From assembly GCA_005880605.1 (NCBI GenBank), contig VBIS01000167.1, forward strand, positions 1 through 16,338: a stretch of 16,338 bases of DNA, given 5' to 3'. Numbering within the stretch: the first letter of the stretch is position 1; each line of letters opens with the position of its first letter. Origin of the DNA: Chloroflexota bacterium (GTDB taxonomy: Bacteria > Chloroflexota > Dormibacteria > CF-121). The notes under the pieces are model-generated. The model did not search any database. It was not told the DNA's origin and was given only the letters and a program-made list of their open reading frames with translations. A program made the translations under genes and the position numbers. Positions 1 to 9,025 of the stretch are shown here, one piece after another.

Positions 1-834
1 GGCGTCGAGGAGCAGGAGGTGGCGAGCTACTCGCAGGCGGAGGTACTCCGGCAGAAGGATTTCGATACGCTGACCGAGGCCGAGATGGCCGAGGTCCGGC
101 GGCTGATCCGCCTGATGCGGCTGCCCGCGGGCATGACCCGATCGCGGCGTGCCCGCGCAGGTGGCCATGACCAGCTCGATATTCGGCGACTGCTGCGGCG
201 AAGCCTCCGATTTGGCGGTGAACTGCTGGTCTTCAGCTGGAAAAGCCCGCGACTCCGGCCGCGGCCGCTGGTGCTTCTCTGCGACATCAGCGGCTCGATG
301 GAGCGCTACACGCGCCTGCTGCTGAATTTTGCTTACGCGCTCAAGAACGCCAGCACGCGGGTCGAGGCCTTTGTCTTCGCGACGCGGCTCACGCGCATCA
401 CGCGTCTGCTGCGCAGCCATGACGTTGACGCGGCGCTCAACCGGGTGACGGCGTCGGTCGACGACTGGTCCGGCGGCACGCGTATCGGCGAGGCGATCGA
501 GTCGTTCAACCGGCGCTACGCGCGCCGCGTGCTCGGGCACGGCGCGACCGTGGCCATCATCAGCGACGGGTGGGATCGAGGCGACGCCGCGCAGATGCGG
601 CATGCCATCGCCCGTCTGCAGCGGTCCTGCCACCGGCTGATCTGGATGAACCCCCTGATGGGCGCTCCCGGCTATGAGCCATTGACCCTGGGCCTGCAGG
701 CGGCGCTGCCGTTCGTCGACGACTTCCTGCCGGCGCACAACCTCGCCAACCTCGAGGCCCTCGGCACCCTCCTGCTCGAAACCGCCAACCGGCGTCCGGT
801 TCGGCGGCAGACGCTCGTAACCGCATCGGCCTGA
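1..834 (+). CDS. coxE: CoxE-like VWA-domain CO dehydrogenase accessory protein (5' end outside window)
   Basis: VWA (von Willebrand A) protein of the CoxE family, which in known cox clusters works with a MoxR-type AAA+ ATPase (CoxD) in maturing the Mo/Cu site of CO dehydrogenase. Seen: a metal-ion-dependent adhesion site with DISGS (residues 89-93 counted from the GTG at 19), a later Thr in SGGTRIGEAI (T154) and the ISDGWDRGD loop (D183). The segment before it, with a LRQKDFDTLTEAE helix and a basic stretch, matches the middle of longer CoxE proteins. The frame is open to base 1 and the 271 residues from GTG 19 are shorter than the usual length of nearly 400, so I think the N-terminus lies upstream. 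A GGAG-like stretch before GTG 19 makes a short form possible. The missing coxD would be expected just upstream (inference). Confidence 0.85.
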   Translation, partial: GVEEQEVASYSQAEVLRQKDFDTLTEAEMAEVRRLIRLMRLPAGMTRSRRARAGGHDQLDIRRLLRRSLRFGGELLVFSWKSPRLRPRPLVLLCDISGSMERYTRLLLNFAYALKNASTRVEAFVFATRLTRITRLLRSHDVDAALNRVTASVDDWSGGTRIGEAIESFNRRYARRVLGHGATVAIISDGWDRGDAAQMRHAIARLQRSCHRLIWMNPLMGAPGYEPLTLGLQAALPFVDDFLPAHNLANLEALGTLLLETANRRPVRRQTLVTASA

Positions 835-852
835 CGGAAAACGAACGCGCAC

Positions 853-858
853 TACACT
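853..858 (+). promoter_or_regulatory. Putative -10 element for a leaderless xdhC transcript
   Basis: TACACT fits the TANNNT -10 pattern and ends six bases before ATG 865, so transcription would begin at or next to the start codon. A weak -35 candidate, CTGACG (831-836), lies 16 bases upstream across the coxE stop. No ribosome binding site is seen in the 30-base gap, which favours this reading. Confidence 0.4.
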
Positions 859-864
859 GGGTTC

Positions 865-1866
865 ATGCGCGACGTCATGACCGACGTCAAGGCGTGGCTG
901 GACAGTGGCGACCCCGTGGCCCTCGCGACCGTGATCAGCACCTGGGGGAGCGCGCCGCGGCCCGCCGGCTCCCGGATGGCGATCAGCCGGTCGGGCAAGA
1001 TCGCCGGCTCGGTCAGCGGCGGCTGCCTGGAGGGCGAGGTCTTCGAGCAGGCGCAGGCGATCCTTCAGGGCAAACCGGCCACCCTGTTTCACTACGGGGT
1101 CAGTGACGATCTGGCCTGGACCGTCGGACTGAGCTGCGGGGGGGAGGTCGACGTCCTGATCGAGCCGCTGGCGCCGGTGCATCGTGAGCTGATGACAGCG
1201 CTGGAAGCGGAGCGCCCGGTCGTACTGAAGACCGACGTGGGCGAGAAGCCCGGCGCCCGGCAGCTGCTGACCGCCGCCGATCCCGAGGTCACGGAGCTCC
1301 TCGACCGCGAGAATCCGGTGCGGCAGGACGGCATCTTCCTGGAGCCGTTTCCCCGACCGCAGGAGCTCTACATCTTTGGCGCCTCGCACGTTGCCATCCC
1401 GCTGACCCGGCTCGCGAGCGCGCTCGGCTTCCGGGTAACGGTGGTCGATGCGCGCTCGAAATTTGCCGACCGCGATCGGTTCCCCGAGGCTCGACGGGTC
1501 ATCCACGCCTGGCCGGATGAGGTCCTGAAGGAGCTGCCCATGGACGGGTCGACGTACGTCGTGATCTTGACCCACGATCCGAAGTTCGACGACCCCACGA
1601 TCACCGCGGCGCTGCGCGGACATCCACGCTACATCGGTGCCATCGGGAGCAAGAAGACCCACCGCGACCGGGTGGCGCGCCTGACGGCCGCCGGGGTCAG
1701 CCCGGCCGAGATCAGTCGCGTCCATGCGCCGATCGGTCTCGATCTCGGCGCCCAGACGGCGGAGGAGACGGCGCTCGCCATCCTGTCGCAAATGGTCGCG
1801 GTCCGCCACGGCAAGCAGGGAGGCCCGATGCCCGGTTCGGTCGCCGCGGCGACGACAGCCGCATGA
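865..1866 (+). CDS. XdhC/CoxI-family molybdenum-cofactor maturation protein
   Basis: XdhC-family chaperone. Members bind molybdenum cofactor and deliver its sulfurated form to hydroxylases of the xanthine/CO dehydrogenase family in the cytoplasm. The 333 residues have the usual two domains: an N-terminal XdhC_CoxI domain with SGGCLEG (51-57) and LSCGGEVDVLIEP (89-101), and a C-terminal Rossmann-like domain starting at ELYIFGASHVA, with the late GAIGSKKTHRDR and HAPIGLDLGAQTAEE motifs typical of XdhC_C. The start is ATG 865; ATG 877 is an in-frame alternative. There is no Shine-Dalgarno sequence before 865, but TACACT lies six bases upstream, suggesting a leaderless transcript. The stop overlaps the next gene's start in ATGA. 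It is distinct from the second XdhC at 6744, which has another cysteine pattern and a YHS tail. Family assignment is firm; which cofactor step it serves is inferred. Confidence 0.9.
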   Translation: MRDVMTDVKAWLDSGDPVALATVISTWGSAPRPAGSRMAISRSGKIAGSVSGGCLEGEVFEQAQAILQGKPATLFHYGVSDDLAWTVGLSCGGEVDVLIEPLAPVHRELMTALEAERPVVLKTDVGEKPGARQLLTAADPEVTELLDRENPVRQDGIFLEPFPRPQELYIFGASHVAIPLTRLASALGFRVTVVDARSKFADRDRFPEARRVIHAWPDEVLKELPMDGSTYVVILTHDPKFDDPTITAALRGHPRYIGAIGSKKTHRDRVARLTAAGVSPAEISRVHAPIGLDLGAQTAEETALAILSQMVAVRHGKQGGPMPGSVAAATTAA

Positions 1867-2900
1867 AGGCCGAGGCACTCCGCGGTTCGCGTCTGAGCGC
1901 GGAGCAGATCGACGGCGCGGTGCTGGCGGAAACGCTCCTGGTTCCCGACGATCACCACCGCGTCTTGCTTCTCAAAGGCCGGATCCTGACCAAGGCCGAC
2001 TGGCCGGTGGTGGCCAGCGCTCGGGTCGAGGAGATCCATGTGGTTCGGATGGAGCCAGGCGACATCCATGAAGATGAGGCCGCGCGCCGCCTGGCGAAGG
2101 TCGTCGCCGGCCCGGGTGTCATCGCCCATGGGCCAGTCGAGAGCCAGGCCCGGCTCAGCGCCGAGATCAACGGAATCTTCCAGGTCGATGTGCAGCGCCT
2201 GCAGGCGCTCAACAGCATCCAGGACGTGTCCGTCTTCACGCTCTTTAGCGGCCAGCTGGTGTCCAGCGGGAAGACGATCGCGGGGGTCAAGATCACGCCT
2301 TTCGTCGTGCCGGAGCATCGACTGCGCGAGGCGGAGCTGGTCGCGGCGACGGGCGAGGGGGTCATCCGGGTGTTGGCGTTTCGGCCGATGCGGGTCGCGG
2401 TCCTGGTTCGTGAGCGGCTGGAGCCGGCGCAGCGTGAGAAGTTCCAGGCATCGATCGAAATGAAGGTTGCCTGGTTCGGCTCCTCCGTCAGCGAGATTCG
2501 CTACGTCGCCGACGACGTCGCGGCGGTGGAGGAGGCAGTCCGCAGCCTGCTGCGCGACGCCGACCTGCTGCTGACCGCCGGCGCCAACGCCACCGATCCG
2601 CTCGATCCGACACTGGTGGCGTTGAGCGGCCTTGGTGCGCGGATGGAAAAGCAGGGCGCGCCGGCCCACCCGGGCAGCGCGGTCTGGCTTGCCTACCTCA
2701 GCGACAAGCCGATCTTTGGGGTGGCGGCCTGCGGCATGTTCTCCAAGGCGACGGTCCTCGATTTGATCCTGCCGCGGCTATTCACGGGGGCACGTGTGAC
2801 AGCGGCGGACTTCAACGAGCTTGGCCATGGGGGCTTGCTTTCAAAAGACATGGCCTTCCGCTTTCCGCCTTACGGCGCCTTCGACACCCTCGACAGCTAA
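1863..2900 (+). CDS. Molybdopterin-binding-fold protein (MoeA/MoaB-like) of the cox cluster
   Basis: 345-residue protein whose second half resembles the MoCF (MoeA/MogA-type) molybdopterin-binding fold: MRVAVLVRERL, then a DADLLLTAGANATDPLDPT loop, then AHPGSAVWLAYLSDKPIFGVAACGMFSKATVLDLILPRLFTG and LGHGGL. Relatives sit next to molybdenum hydroxylase genes and are annotated as molybdopterin-binding proteins; a role in cofactor loading or checking is inferred. The start ATG 1863 overlaps the upstream xdhC stop by four bases (ATGA), implying translational coupling. Two oddities: the TGGxSxGxxD loop of MoeA/MogA is replaced by TAGANATDPLD, and the tail after GHGGL (LSKDMAFRFPPYGAF) lacks the cysteines I recall in some longer-known relatives. 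It is therefore a divergent member, possibly specific to CO dehydrogenase clusters. Confidence 0.75.
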   Translation: MKAEALRGSRLSAEQIDGAVLAETLLVPDDHHRVLLLKGRILTKADWPVVASARVEEIHVVRMEPGDIHEDEAARRLAKVVAGPGVIAHGPVESQARLSAEINGIFQVDVQRLQALNSIQDVSVFTLFSGQLVSSGKTIAGVKITPFVVPEHRLREAELVAATGEGVIRVLAFRPMRVAVLVRERLEPAQREKFQASIEMKVAWFGSSVSEIRYVADDVAAVEEAVRSLLRDADLLLTAGANATDPLDPTLVALSGLGARMEKQGAPAHPGSAVWLAYLSDKPIFGVAACGMFSKATVLDLILPRLFTGARVTAADFNELGHGGLLSKDMAFRFPPYGAFDTLDS

Positions 2901-2913
2901 GCGGTGCGCTTAA

Positions 2914-2942
2914 TTGACAATGCCAGCATGTCGGCATAGGGT
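2914..2942 (+). promoter_or_regulatory. Sigma-70-type promoter of coxMSL
   Basis: TTGACA at 2914-2919 is a perfect -35 match, and TAGGGT at 2937-2942 fits the TANNNT -10 pattern, with an ideal 17-base spacer. It lies in the 91-base gap between the molybdopterin-binding-protein stop and coxM, giving a leader of about 40 bases. It would let the three structural subunits be transcribed more strongly than the upstream accessory genes. Confidence 0.7.
2921..2936. promoter_or_regulatory. Imperfect palindrome filling the coxM promoter spacer (possible operator)
   Basis: TGCCAGCATGTCGGCA is symmetric at 12 of 16 positions, reading TGCC-NN-CATG-NN-GGCA. It occupies exactly the bases between the -35 and -10 elements of the coxMSL promoter. 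A dimeric regulator bound here would block or remodel RNA polymerase binding. No regulator gene for it is evident in the window. Confidence 0.45.
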
Positions 2943-2977
2943 AGGGAGACACGTCTGCTGGTTCAACAGTCGCCTGT

Positions 2978-2985
2978 AGGAGGGG
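2978..2985 (+). promoter_or_regulatory. Ribosome binding site deciding the coxM start
   Basis: AGGAGGGG lies eight bases before ATG 2992. The in-frame TTG at 2986 is only a base or so away and cannot use it, so ATG 2992 is the preferred start. Confidence 0.75.
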
Positions 2986-2991
2986 TTGTCT

Positions 2992-3864
2992 ATGCTGCCA
3001 GCGCCGTTCGAGTACCACGCGCCTCGAAGCGTCGATGAAGCGCTCGATCTCCTTGATCAGTTCGGCGACGAGGGGAAGGTGCTGGCCGGCGGCCAGAGTC
3101 TGATTCCCTTACTGAAGTTGCGGTTTGCCAGCCCGGGTCATCTCGTCGACATCAACACGATCAAGGACCTGGACTTCATCGAGGAGCGCGATGGAACGCT
3201 GCGCATCGGCCCGCTGTTCCGCCACAAGGCCGCCGAACGGTCGAGCCTGCTGGCCTCGCGCTATCACGTCATGGCGGACGCGGCTCCCCAGATTGCCGAC
3301 CCGATCATCCGCAATCGCGGCACGATCGCGGGATCGGTCGCGCATGCGGATCCGTCCGGCGATTGGGGAACGGTCTTGCTCGCGATGGACGCCGACCTCA
3401 TCCTCCGATCCAAGAAGGGCACCCGCACGGTCAAGGCGCGTGACTTCTTCAGCGGGCCGTTTAGCACCGCGCTGGAACCCACCGAAATCTTGAGCGAGAT
3501 CCGGATCCCGGCCGCGAAGCCAATGACCGGTGGGTCCTACCTGAAGCTGGAGCGTAAGGTCGGGGACTTCGCCACGGTCGCGGTCGCTGTGCACCTCGTC
3601 ATGGACGACGGCAAGGTCGGCTCGGCGGGTATCGGCCTGACGGCGGTCGGCCCGCAAAACCTTAAGGCCGAGAAGGCCGAGGCGTCACTCAAGGGCGCTC
3701 GGCTGGATGACGCCGCGATCAAGCAGGCGGCGGCGCTGGCGGCCGAAGCGGCCGACCCGAAGGCCGACCATCGTGGGTCGGTCGAGTACAAACGCAATGT
3801 CGTCCGGGTCTTTACCGAGCGCGGGTTGAAGCGCGCCTATGAGCGCGCCAGGGGAGGTGGGTGA
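2992..3864 (+). CDS. coxM: CO dehydrogenase medium subunit (FAD-binding)
   Basis: Flavoprotein subunit of aerobic CO dehydrogenase. It takes electrons from the [2Fe-2S] clusters of CoxS onto FAD and passes them toward the respiratory chain. The 290 residues are the normal family length. FAD-binding signatures are present at the usual places: AGGQS (32-36) and TIAGS (111-115, canonical TIGGx), with IADPIIRNRG just before the second and a DWGTVLLAMDADL segment after it. The C-terminal domain (about residue 175 on, KLERKVGDFATVAVAV) is the CO_deh_flav_C type. ATG 2992 is chosen for its AGGAGG spacing over TTG 2986. The gene opens the M-S-L set behind its own promoter, and its stop lies two bases before the preferred coxS start, so translation is probably coupled. 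Confidence 0.95.
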   Translation: MLPAPFEYHAPRSVDEALDLLDQFGDEGKVLAGGQSLIPLLKLRFASPGHLVDINTIKDLDFIEERDGTLRIGPLFRHKAAERSSLLASRYHVMADAAPQIADPIIRNRGTIAGSVAHADPSGDWGTVLLAMDADLILRSKKGTRTVKARDFFSGPFSTALEPTEILSEIRIPAAKPMTGGSYLKLERKVGDFATVAVAVHLVMDDGKVGSAGIGLTAVGPQNLKAEKAEASLKGARLDDAAIKQAAALAAEAADPKADHRGSVEYKRNVVRVFTERGLKRAYERARGGG

Positions 3865-3866
3865 GC

Positions 3867-4376
3867 ATGGGTCAAGCGATCACCGTTACCGTCAACGGCG
3901 AGAAGCGCAGCGCCGAGGTCGAGCCTCGGCTGCTCCTCGTGCACTTCCTCCGGGAAAAGCTCAGACTGACCGGGACCCACATTGGATGCGATACGACCCA
4001 TTGCGGCGCGTGTACCGTTTTGGTCGACGGGACGCCCGTGAAGTCCTGCACCATGCTCGCCGTCCAGGCCGATGGTCAGCAGGTGACCACGGTGGAAGGC
4101 CTGGTCGCCGGTGGCGTACTGCATCCGATCCAGGCCGCGTTCAAGGAAGAACACGGGCTCCAATGCGGGTTCTGCACGCCCGGCATGATGCTGACCAGCA
4201 TCGCGCTGCTGAAGGAGAATCAGGACCCGAGCGACGACGAGATCCGCTGGGCGCTCTCGGGCAACATTTGCCGCTGCACCGGCTACATGAACATCGTCAA
4301 GGCGGTCAAGAGCGCGGCCGTCCAAATGAAGGCGGCAGCGGAAGTACCGGCGGCGACGGCCGCCGCGAGGAGCTGA
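3867..4376 (+). CDS. coxS: CO dehydrogenase small subunit ([2Fe-2S] protein)
   Basis: Electron-transfer subunit bridging the CoxL molybdenum site and the CoxM flavin. The 169 residues contain all eight cluster cysteines: the plant-ferredoxin-type set C41, C46, C49 and C61 (GCDTTHCGACTVL, then SC), and the C-terminal helical-domain set C100, C103, C135 and C137 (CGFCTPGMMLT, then CRCTGYMNIVKAV). ATG 3867 has GGAGGT eight bases upstream. The GTG at 3861 overlaps the coxM stop but would sit too near the same Shine-Dalgarno sequence. The Ala-rich C-terminal extension (AAAEVPAATAAARS) is unremarkable. coxL begins three bases after the stop. Confidence 0.96.
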   Translation: MGQAITVTVNGEKRSAEVEPRLLLVHFLREKLRLTGTHIGCDTTHCGACTVLVDGTPVKSCTMLAVQADGQQVTTVEGLVAGGVLHPIQAAFKEEHGLQCGFCTPGMMLTSIALLKENQDPSDDEIRWALSGNICRCTGYMNIVKAVKSAAVQMKAAAEVPAATAAARS

Positions 4377-4379
4377 CCC

Positions 4380-6734
<2,355 letters not shown>

Positions 6735-6743
6735 GGAGGACCG

Positions 6744-7700
6744 ATGTCACTGGCGGATGACGTCCTGGACCGGGCGGCGAGGCTGCGGGAGCGCGGCGAG
6801 ACCTTCGTCGTCGCGACGGTGGTGCGCGTCGACCCGCCGACCTCCGCCCGCCCGGGCGACAAGGCGCTGATCGCCGCCGACGGGACGCTCTGGGGTTGGA
6901 TCGGTGGCAGCTGCTCGGAATCGCTGGTGCGGCGCGAGGCCTTACATGCGCTGGGCGACGGGCAGCCGCGACTGGTCAAGATCGCACCGGAGATGGCGCC
7001 CGAGCATCAGCCGGGCGTCGTCGCGCACGTGAGCACCTGCCCCAGCGCCGGCGCGCTGGACGTCTTCATCGACCCGCACCTGCCGCGGCCGTTGCTCCTC
7101 GTCATTGGCGATACGCCCGCGGCGCACACGCTGATCCGGCTGGGCGCGGCCATCGGCTACGAAACGTGCGCGGTGCACCCAGGCGCGACCGCGTCGGATT
7201 TTCCAGAGGCGTCTCATGTCATCGGCTCGCTCGACCTCGCGTCCGCGAACCCGGGTCCGACGACCTTTGCCGTGGTCGCGACCATGGGGCATTACGACGA
7301 GGAAGCCATCGAGGCGCTCCTGCCGTACGAGGTCGCGTATATCGGCCTGGTGGCCAGCCGACGCCGGGCCGCCACGGTTCTCGACGTGCTCGCAGACCGC
7401 GCGACACGCGACCTGGAGCGCGTCCGTCGCGCTGCGGATAGCTCGGTCGGCGGCACCCAGGAGGAGATCGCGCTCGCGGTGCTCGCCGAGATCGTCGCCG
7501 AGCGCCACGCGCATCAGCCGAGCCACCCGGTCGCCCTGCCTGCGTCGGCTATCGATCCCATCTGCGGGATGACGGTCGATATCAAGGGGGCGATGCACAC
7601 GCTGCCGAGCGGGGAGACCACTTATTACTTCTGCAGCGCCGGCTGCCTGGAGGCCTTTAAGCGGAGGGAAGGCCAGGACGTCGTCCCCCTGGCGGCGTAG
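6744..7700 (+). CDS. XdhC-family maturation protein fused to a C-terminal YHS domain
   Basis: Second XdhC-type chaperone of the cluster, 318 residues. The N-terminal domain has WGWIGGSCSESLVRREA (C57) and STCPSAGALDVFIDP (C99), matching the CO dehydrogenase-type XdhC rather than the SGGCLEG form at 865. The Rossmann-like middle begins at RPLLLVIGDTPAAHTL and ends with SSVGGTQEEIALAVLAEIV. Residues 271-310 form a YHS domain (DPICGM, then YYFCSAGCLEAF, with C274, C297 and C301), a small module often found in copper- or heavy-metal-handling proteins. A role in supplying copper or sulfur to the CoxL active site is attractive but inferred. An excellent AAGGAGGA site overlaps the coxL stop. The last residues overlap the convergent YCII-like gene by 76 bases, and the final VPLAA may not be native. 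Confidence 0.9.
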   Translation: MSLADDVLDRAARLRERGETFVVATVVRVDPPTSARPGDKALIAADGTLWGWIGGSCSESLVRREALHALGDGQPRLVKIAPEMAPEHQPGVVAHVSTCPSAGALDVFIDPHLPRPLLLVIGDTPAAHTLIRLGAAIGYETCAVHPGATASDFPEASHVIGSLDLASANPGPTTFAVVATMGHYDEEAIEALLPYEVAYIGLVASRRRAATVLDVLADRATRDLERVRRAADSSVGGTQEEIALAVLAEIVAERHAHQPSHPVALPASAIDPICGMTVDIKGAMHTLPSGETTYYFCSAGCLEAFKRREGQDVVPLAA

Positions 7701-7981
7701 GCGATCGCCTCGTCCTGGTTCTTCGCCTCGATCACGTAGAAGCCGATGATCTGCTCGCTGCCGCTCGTGGCGGGGCCTGACGCCGTCTTGGTTGCCCCGT
7801 TGCGGACGCGCACGGTGGTGGCGGCTTTCGAGGGCTGGACCGGGTCGCCGCCCTTGAACATGCCCTTACCGGACAGTTCTTCGTAGTAGCGACCGAAGGC
7901 GGCCTCCTGCTGCTGCATCTGAGGGCTGTTGGGGGCGGGCATCTTCGACTCGTCGGCGTAGAGCAAGTACAGGTATTTCAT
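7625..7981 (-). CDS. YCII-like (DGPF-type) protein with replaced C-terminus
   Basis: 118-residue YCII-related protein: MKYLYLLYADES, FGRYYEELSGKGMFKGG, TTVRVRNGA and IIGFYVIEAKNQDEAIAYAA follow the family pattern of a small ferredoxin-like fold. These proteins have no settled function; many accompany ECF sigma factors. Two deviations are visible. The family's DGPF motif reads SGPA, and after AIAYAA the expected tail (a run ending in a VEVRP-type strand) is missing. It is replaced by a Ser/Arg/Lys-rich sequence read antisense through the xdhC-YHS 3' end. No other minus-strand frame there restores the tail, so this is not a simple frameshift. The start ATG (7979-7981) has a GGAGAGGAA ribosome site. 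It follows the DUF1059 gene by 23 bases, so the two are probably cotranscribed. It may be a decaying gene. Confidence 0.65.
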   Translation of the reverse strand: MKYLYLLYADESKMPAPNSPQMQQQEAAFGRYYEELSGKGMFKGGDPVQPSKAATTVRVRNGATKTASGPATSGSEQIIGFYVIEAKNQDEAIAYAARGTTSWPSLRLKASRQPALQK

Positions 7982-8004
7982 TTCCTCTCCTAAAATTTGG
8001 TTGG

Positions 8005-8157
8005 TTACGCCGGTCTGGCCTGGGCGAGCACCTGGTCTTTGGTGACGCCCTCCATGTTGTGGATCTGCTTGGCGTGCTGCTGGACACCGGCCACTAGCTT
8101 CGCCTCATCGTCCGTCTGGAGCGACCAGCCGCACTCGCATTCGACGCGTTTTTGCAT
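8005..8157 (-). CDS. DUF1059 small protein
   Basis: 50-residue protein beginning MQKRVECECGWSLQTDDEAK and ending VLAQARPA, matching the short DUF1059 family: a CxCGW start, then an acidic helix, then a VQQHAKQIHNM segment. Function is unknown. The Cys-x-Cys and the two histidines resemble a small metal-binding module, but this is only suggestive. ATG at 8155-8157 (reverse strand) is fixed by a strong GAGGAGGTG ribosome site at 8162-8170. An in-frame extension upstream to 8283 is not supported. It is the first gene of the minus-strand pair with the YCII-like gene and is divergent from the BTAD regulator gene. Confidence 0.8.
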   Translation of the reverse strand: MQKRVECECGWSLQTDDEAKLVAGVQQHAKQIHNMEGVTKDQVLAQARPA

Positions 8158-8272
8158 TCCGCACCTCCTCAATTCATTGGACTGAACCGCCGCCCTTTCC
8201 ACGCCGGGGGCGGCTGACACCCAGGTCCGTAACATCATCGCTGGACAGCTTTGGCGAATGTTTGGAGGGATC

Positions 8273-9025
8273 TTGCTTCGCATCTACTTGACAGGTGAGG
8301 TGGCCGTCGAGCACGGCGAGCAATTGCTTCGTGACGCGGATCTCGCCGGCCGCCAGGGCCGCCTGGCGCTCGTCTACCTGGTCGCGGAGCGGGAGCGGGC
8401 GGTGACCCAGTCCGAGCTCGCGGAGCTGCTCTGGCCGGATTCGCTCCCACCGTCGTGGCCGGTGGCACTGAGCGCGGTGATCAGCAAGCTCCGCCAGAAG
8501 CTCGGGACCCTGGGCCTCGATCGCGACCGGATCATCGCCAATGCCTTTCGGTGCTACCAGTTCCGCCCGCCCGCGGACACCTGGATCGACATCGAGGCCG
8601 CGGCCGATGCGCTGCACCAGGCTGAGGGCGCGGTGCAAGTCAATCAGCCGCAGGCCGCCTACGGGCCGGCGCTGATCGCCACCACGATCGCTCGCCGACC
8701 GTTCCTGACTGGCGAGGACGCCCCCTGGGTAATGACGCGGCGCGAGCGTCTGCGCGAGATCCTGGTGCGTGCGCTCGATTGCCGGGTCGAGGCGCTGATC
8801 TGGAACGGCGAACTCGCGCTTGCCCAGGACCAGGCGCGCGCCGCCGTCGACCTCGAGCCGTTTCGCGAGTCCGGCTATCGCCGCCTGATGCAGGTTCTCG
8901 TCAAGCGGGGCGATCGGGCCGAGGCGGTGCGCATTTATAACGACTGTAAGCGGCGCCTCGCCGAGGAACTGGGGGTTGCGCCATCCGACGAGACGGAGTC
9001 ACTGATGCGAACCGTGGTCGGCTAG
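8273..9025 (+). CDS. BTAD-domain transcriptional regulator (SARP/AfsR-like)
   Basis: 250-residue regulator with an OmpR-type winged helix (about residues 1-95: LRIYLTGEVAVEHGEQLL, GRQGRLALVYLVAERERAVTQSELAELLWP, VALSAVISKLRQKL) followed by a helical bacterial transcriptional activation domain (about 100-250: WIDIEAAADALHQAE, REILVRALDCRVEALIWNGE, AVDLEPFRESGYRRLMQVLVKRGDRAEAVRIYNDCKRRLAEELGVAPSDET). There is no NB-ARC or TPR extension, so it is a minimal SARP-like form. I chose TTG 8273 because GGAGG lies just upstream and the product then begins LRIYLTG as relatives do; ATG 8258 is the longer alternative. Target genes are unknown. It is divergent from the DUF1059/YCII pair, and its stop interlocks with that of ftsH. 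It could control cox or the neighbouring pair, but nothing seen proves it. Confidence 0.85.
   Translation: MLRIYLTGEVAVEHGEQLLRDADLAGRQGRLALVYLVAERERAVTQSELAELLWPDSLPPSWPVALSAVISKLRQKLGTLGLDRDRIIANAFRCYQFRPPADTWIDIEAAADALHQAEGAVQVNQPQAAYGPALIATTIARRPFLTGEDAPWVMTRRERLREILVRALDCRVEALIWNGELALAQDQARAAVDLEPFRESGYRRLMQVLVKRGDRAEAVRIYNDCKRRLAEELGVAPSDETESLMRTVVG

Noticed and set aside
1629..2669. Long open frame on the minus strand opposite xdhC and the molybdopterin-binding-protein gene
   Set aside because: His/Arg/Asp-rich composition typical of antisense GC-rich DNA, no family resemblance, and full overlap with two clear genes.
2901..2991. Riboswitch or attenuator in the coxM leader
   Set aside because: The leader after the predicted start site is only about 40 bases and shows no strong hairpin.
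8158..8283. N-terminal extension of the DUF1059 frame
   Set aside because: The strong GAGGAGGTG site lies directly before ATG 8155-8157, and the upstream translation resembles no family member.
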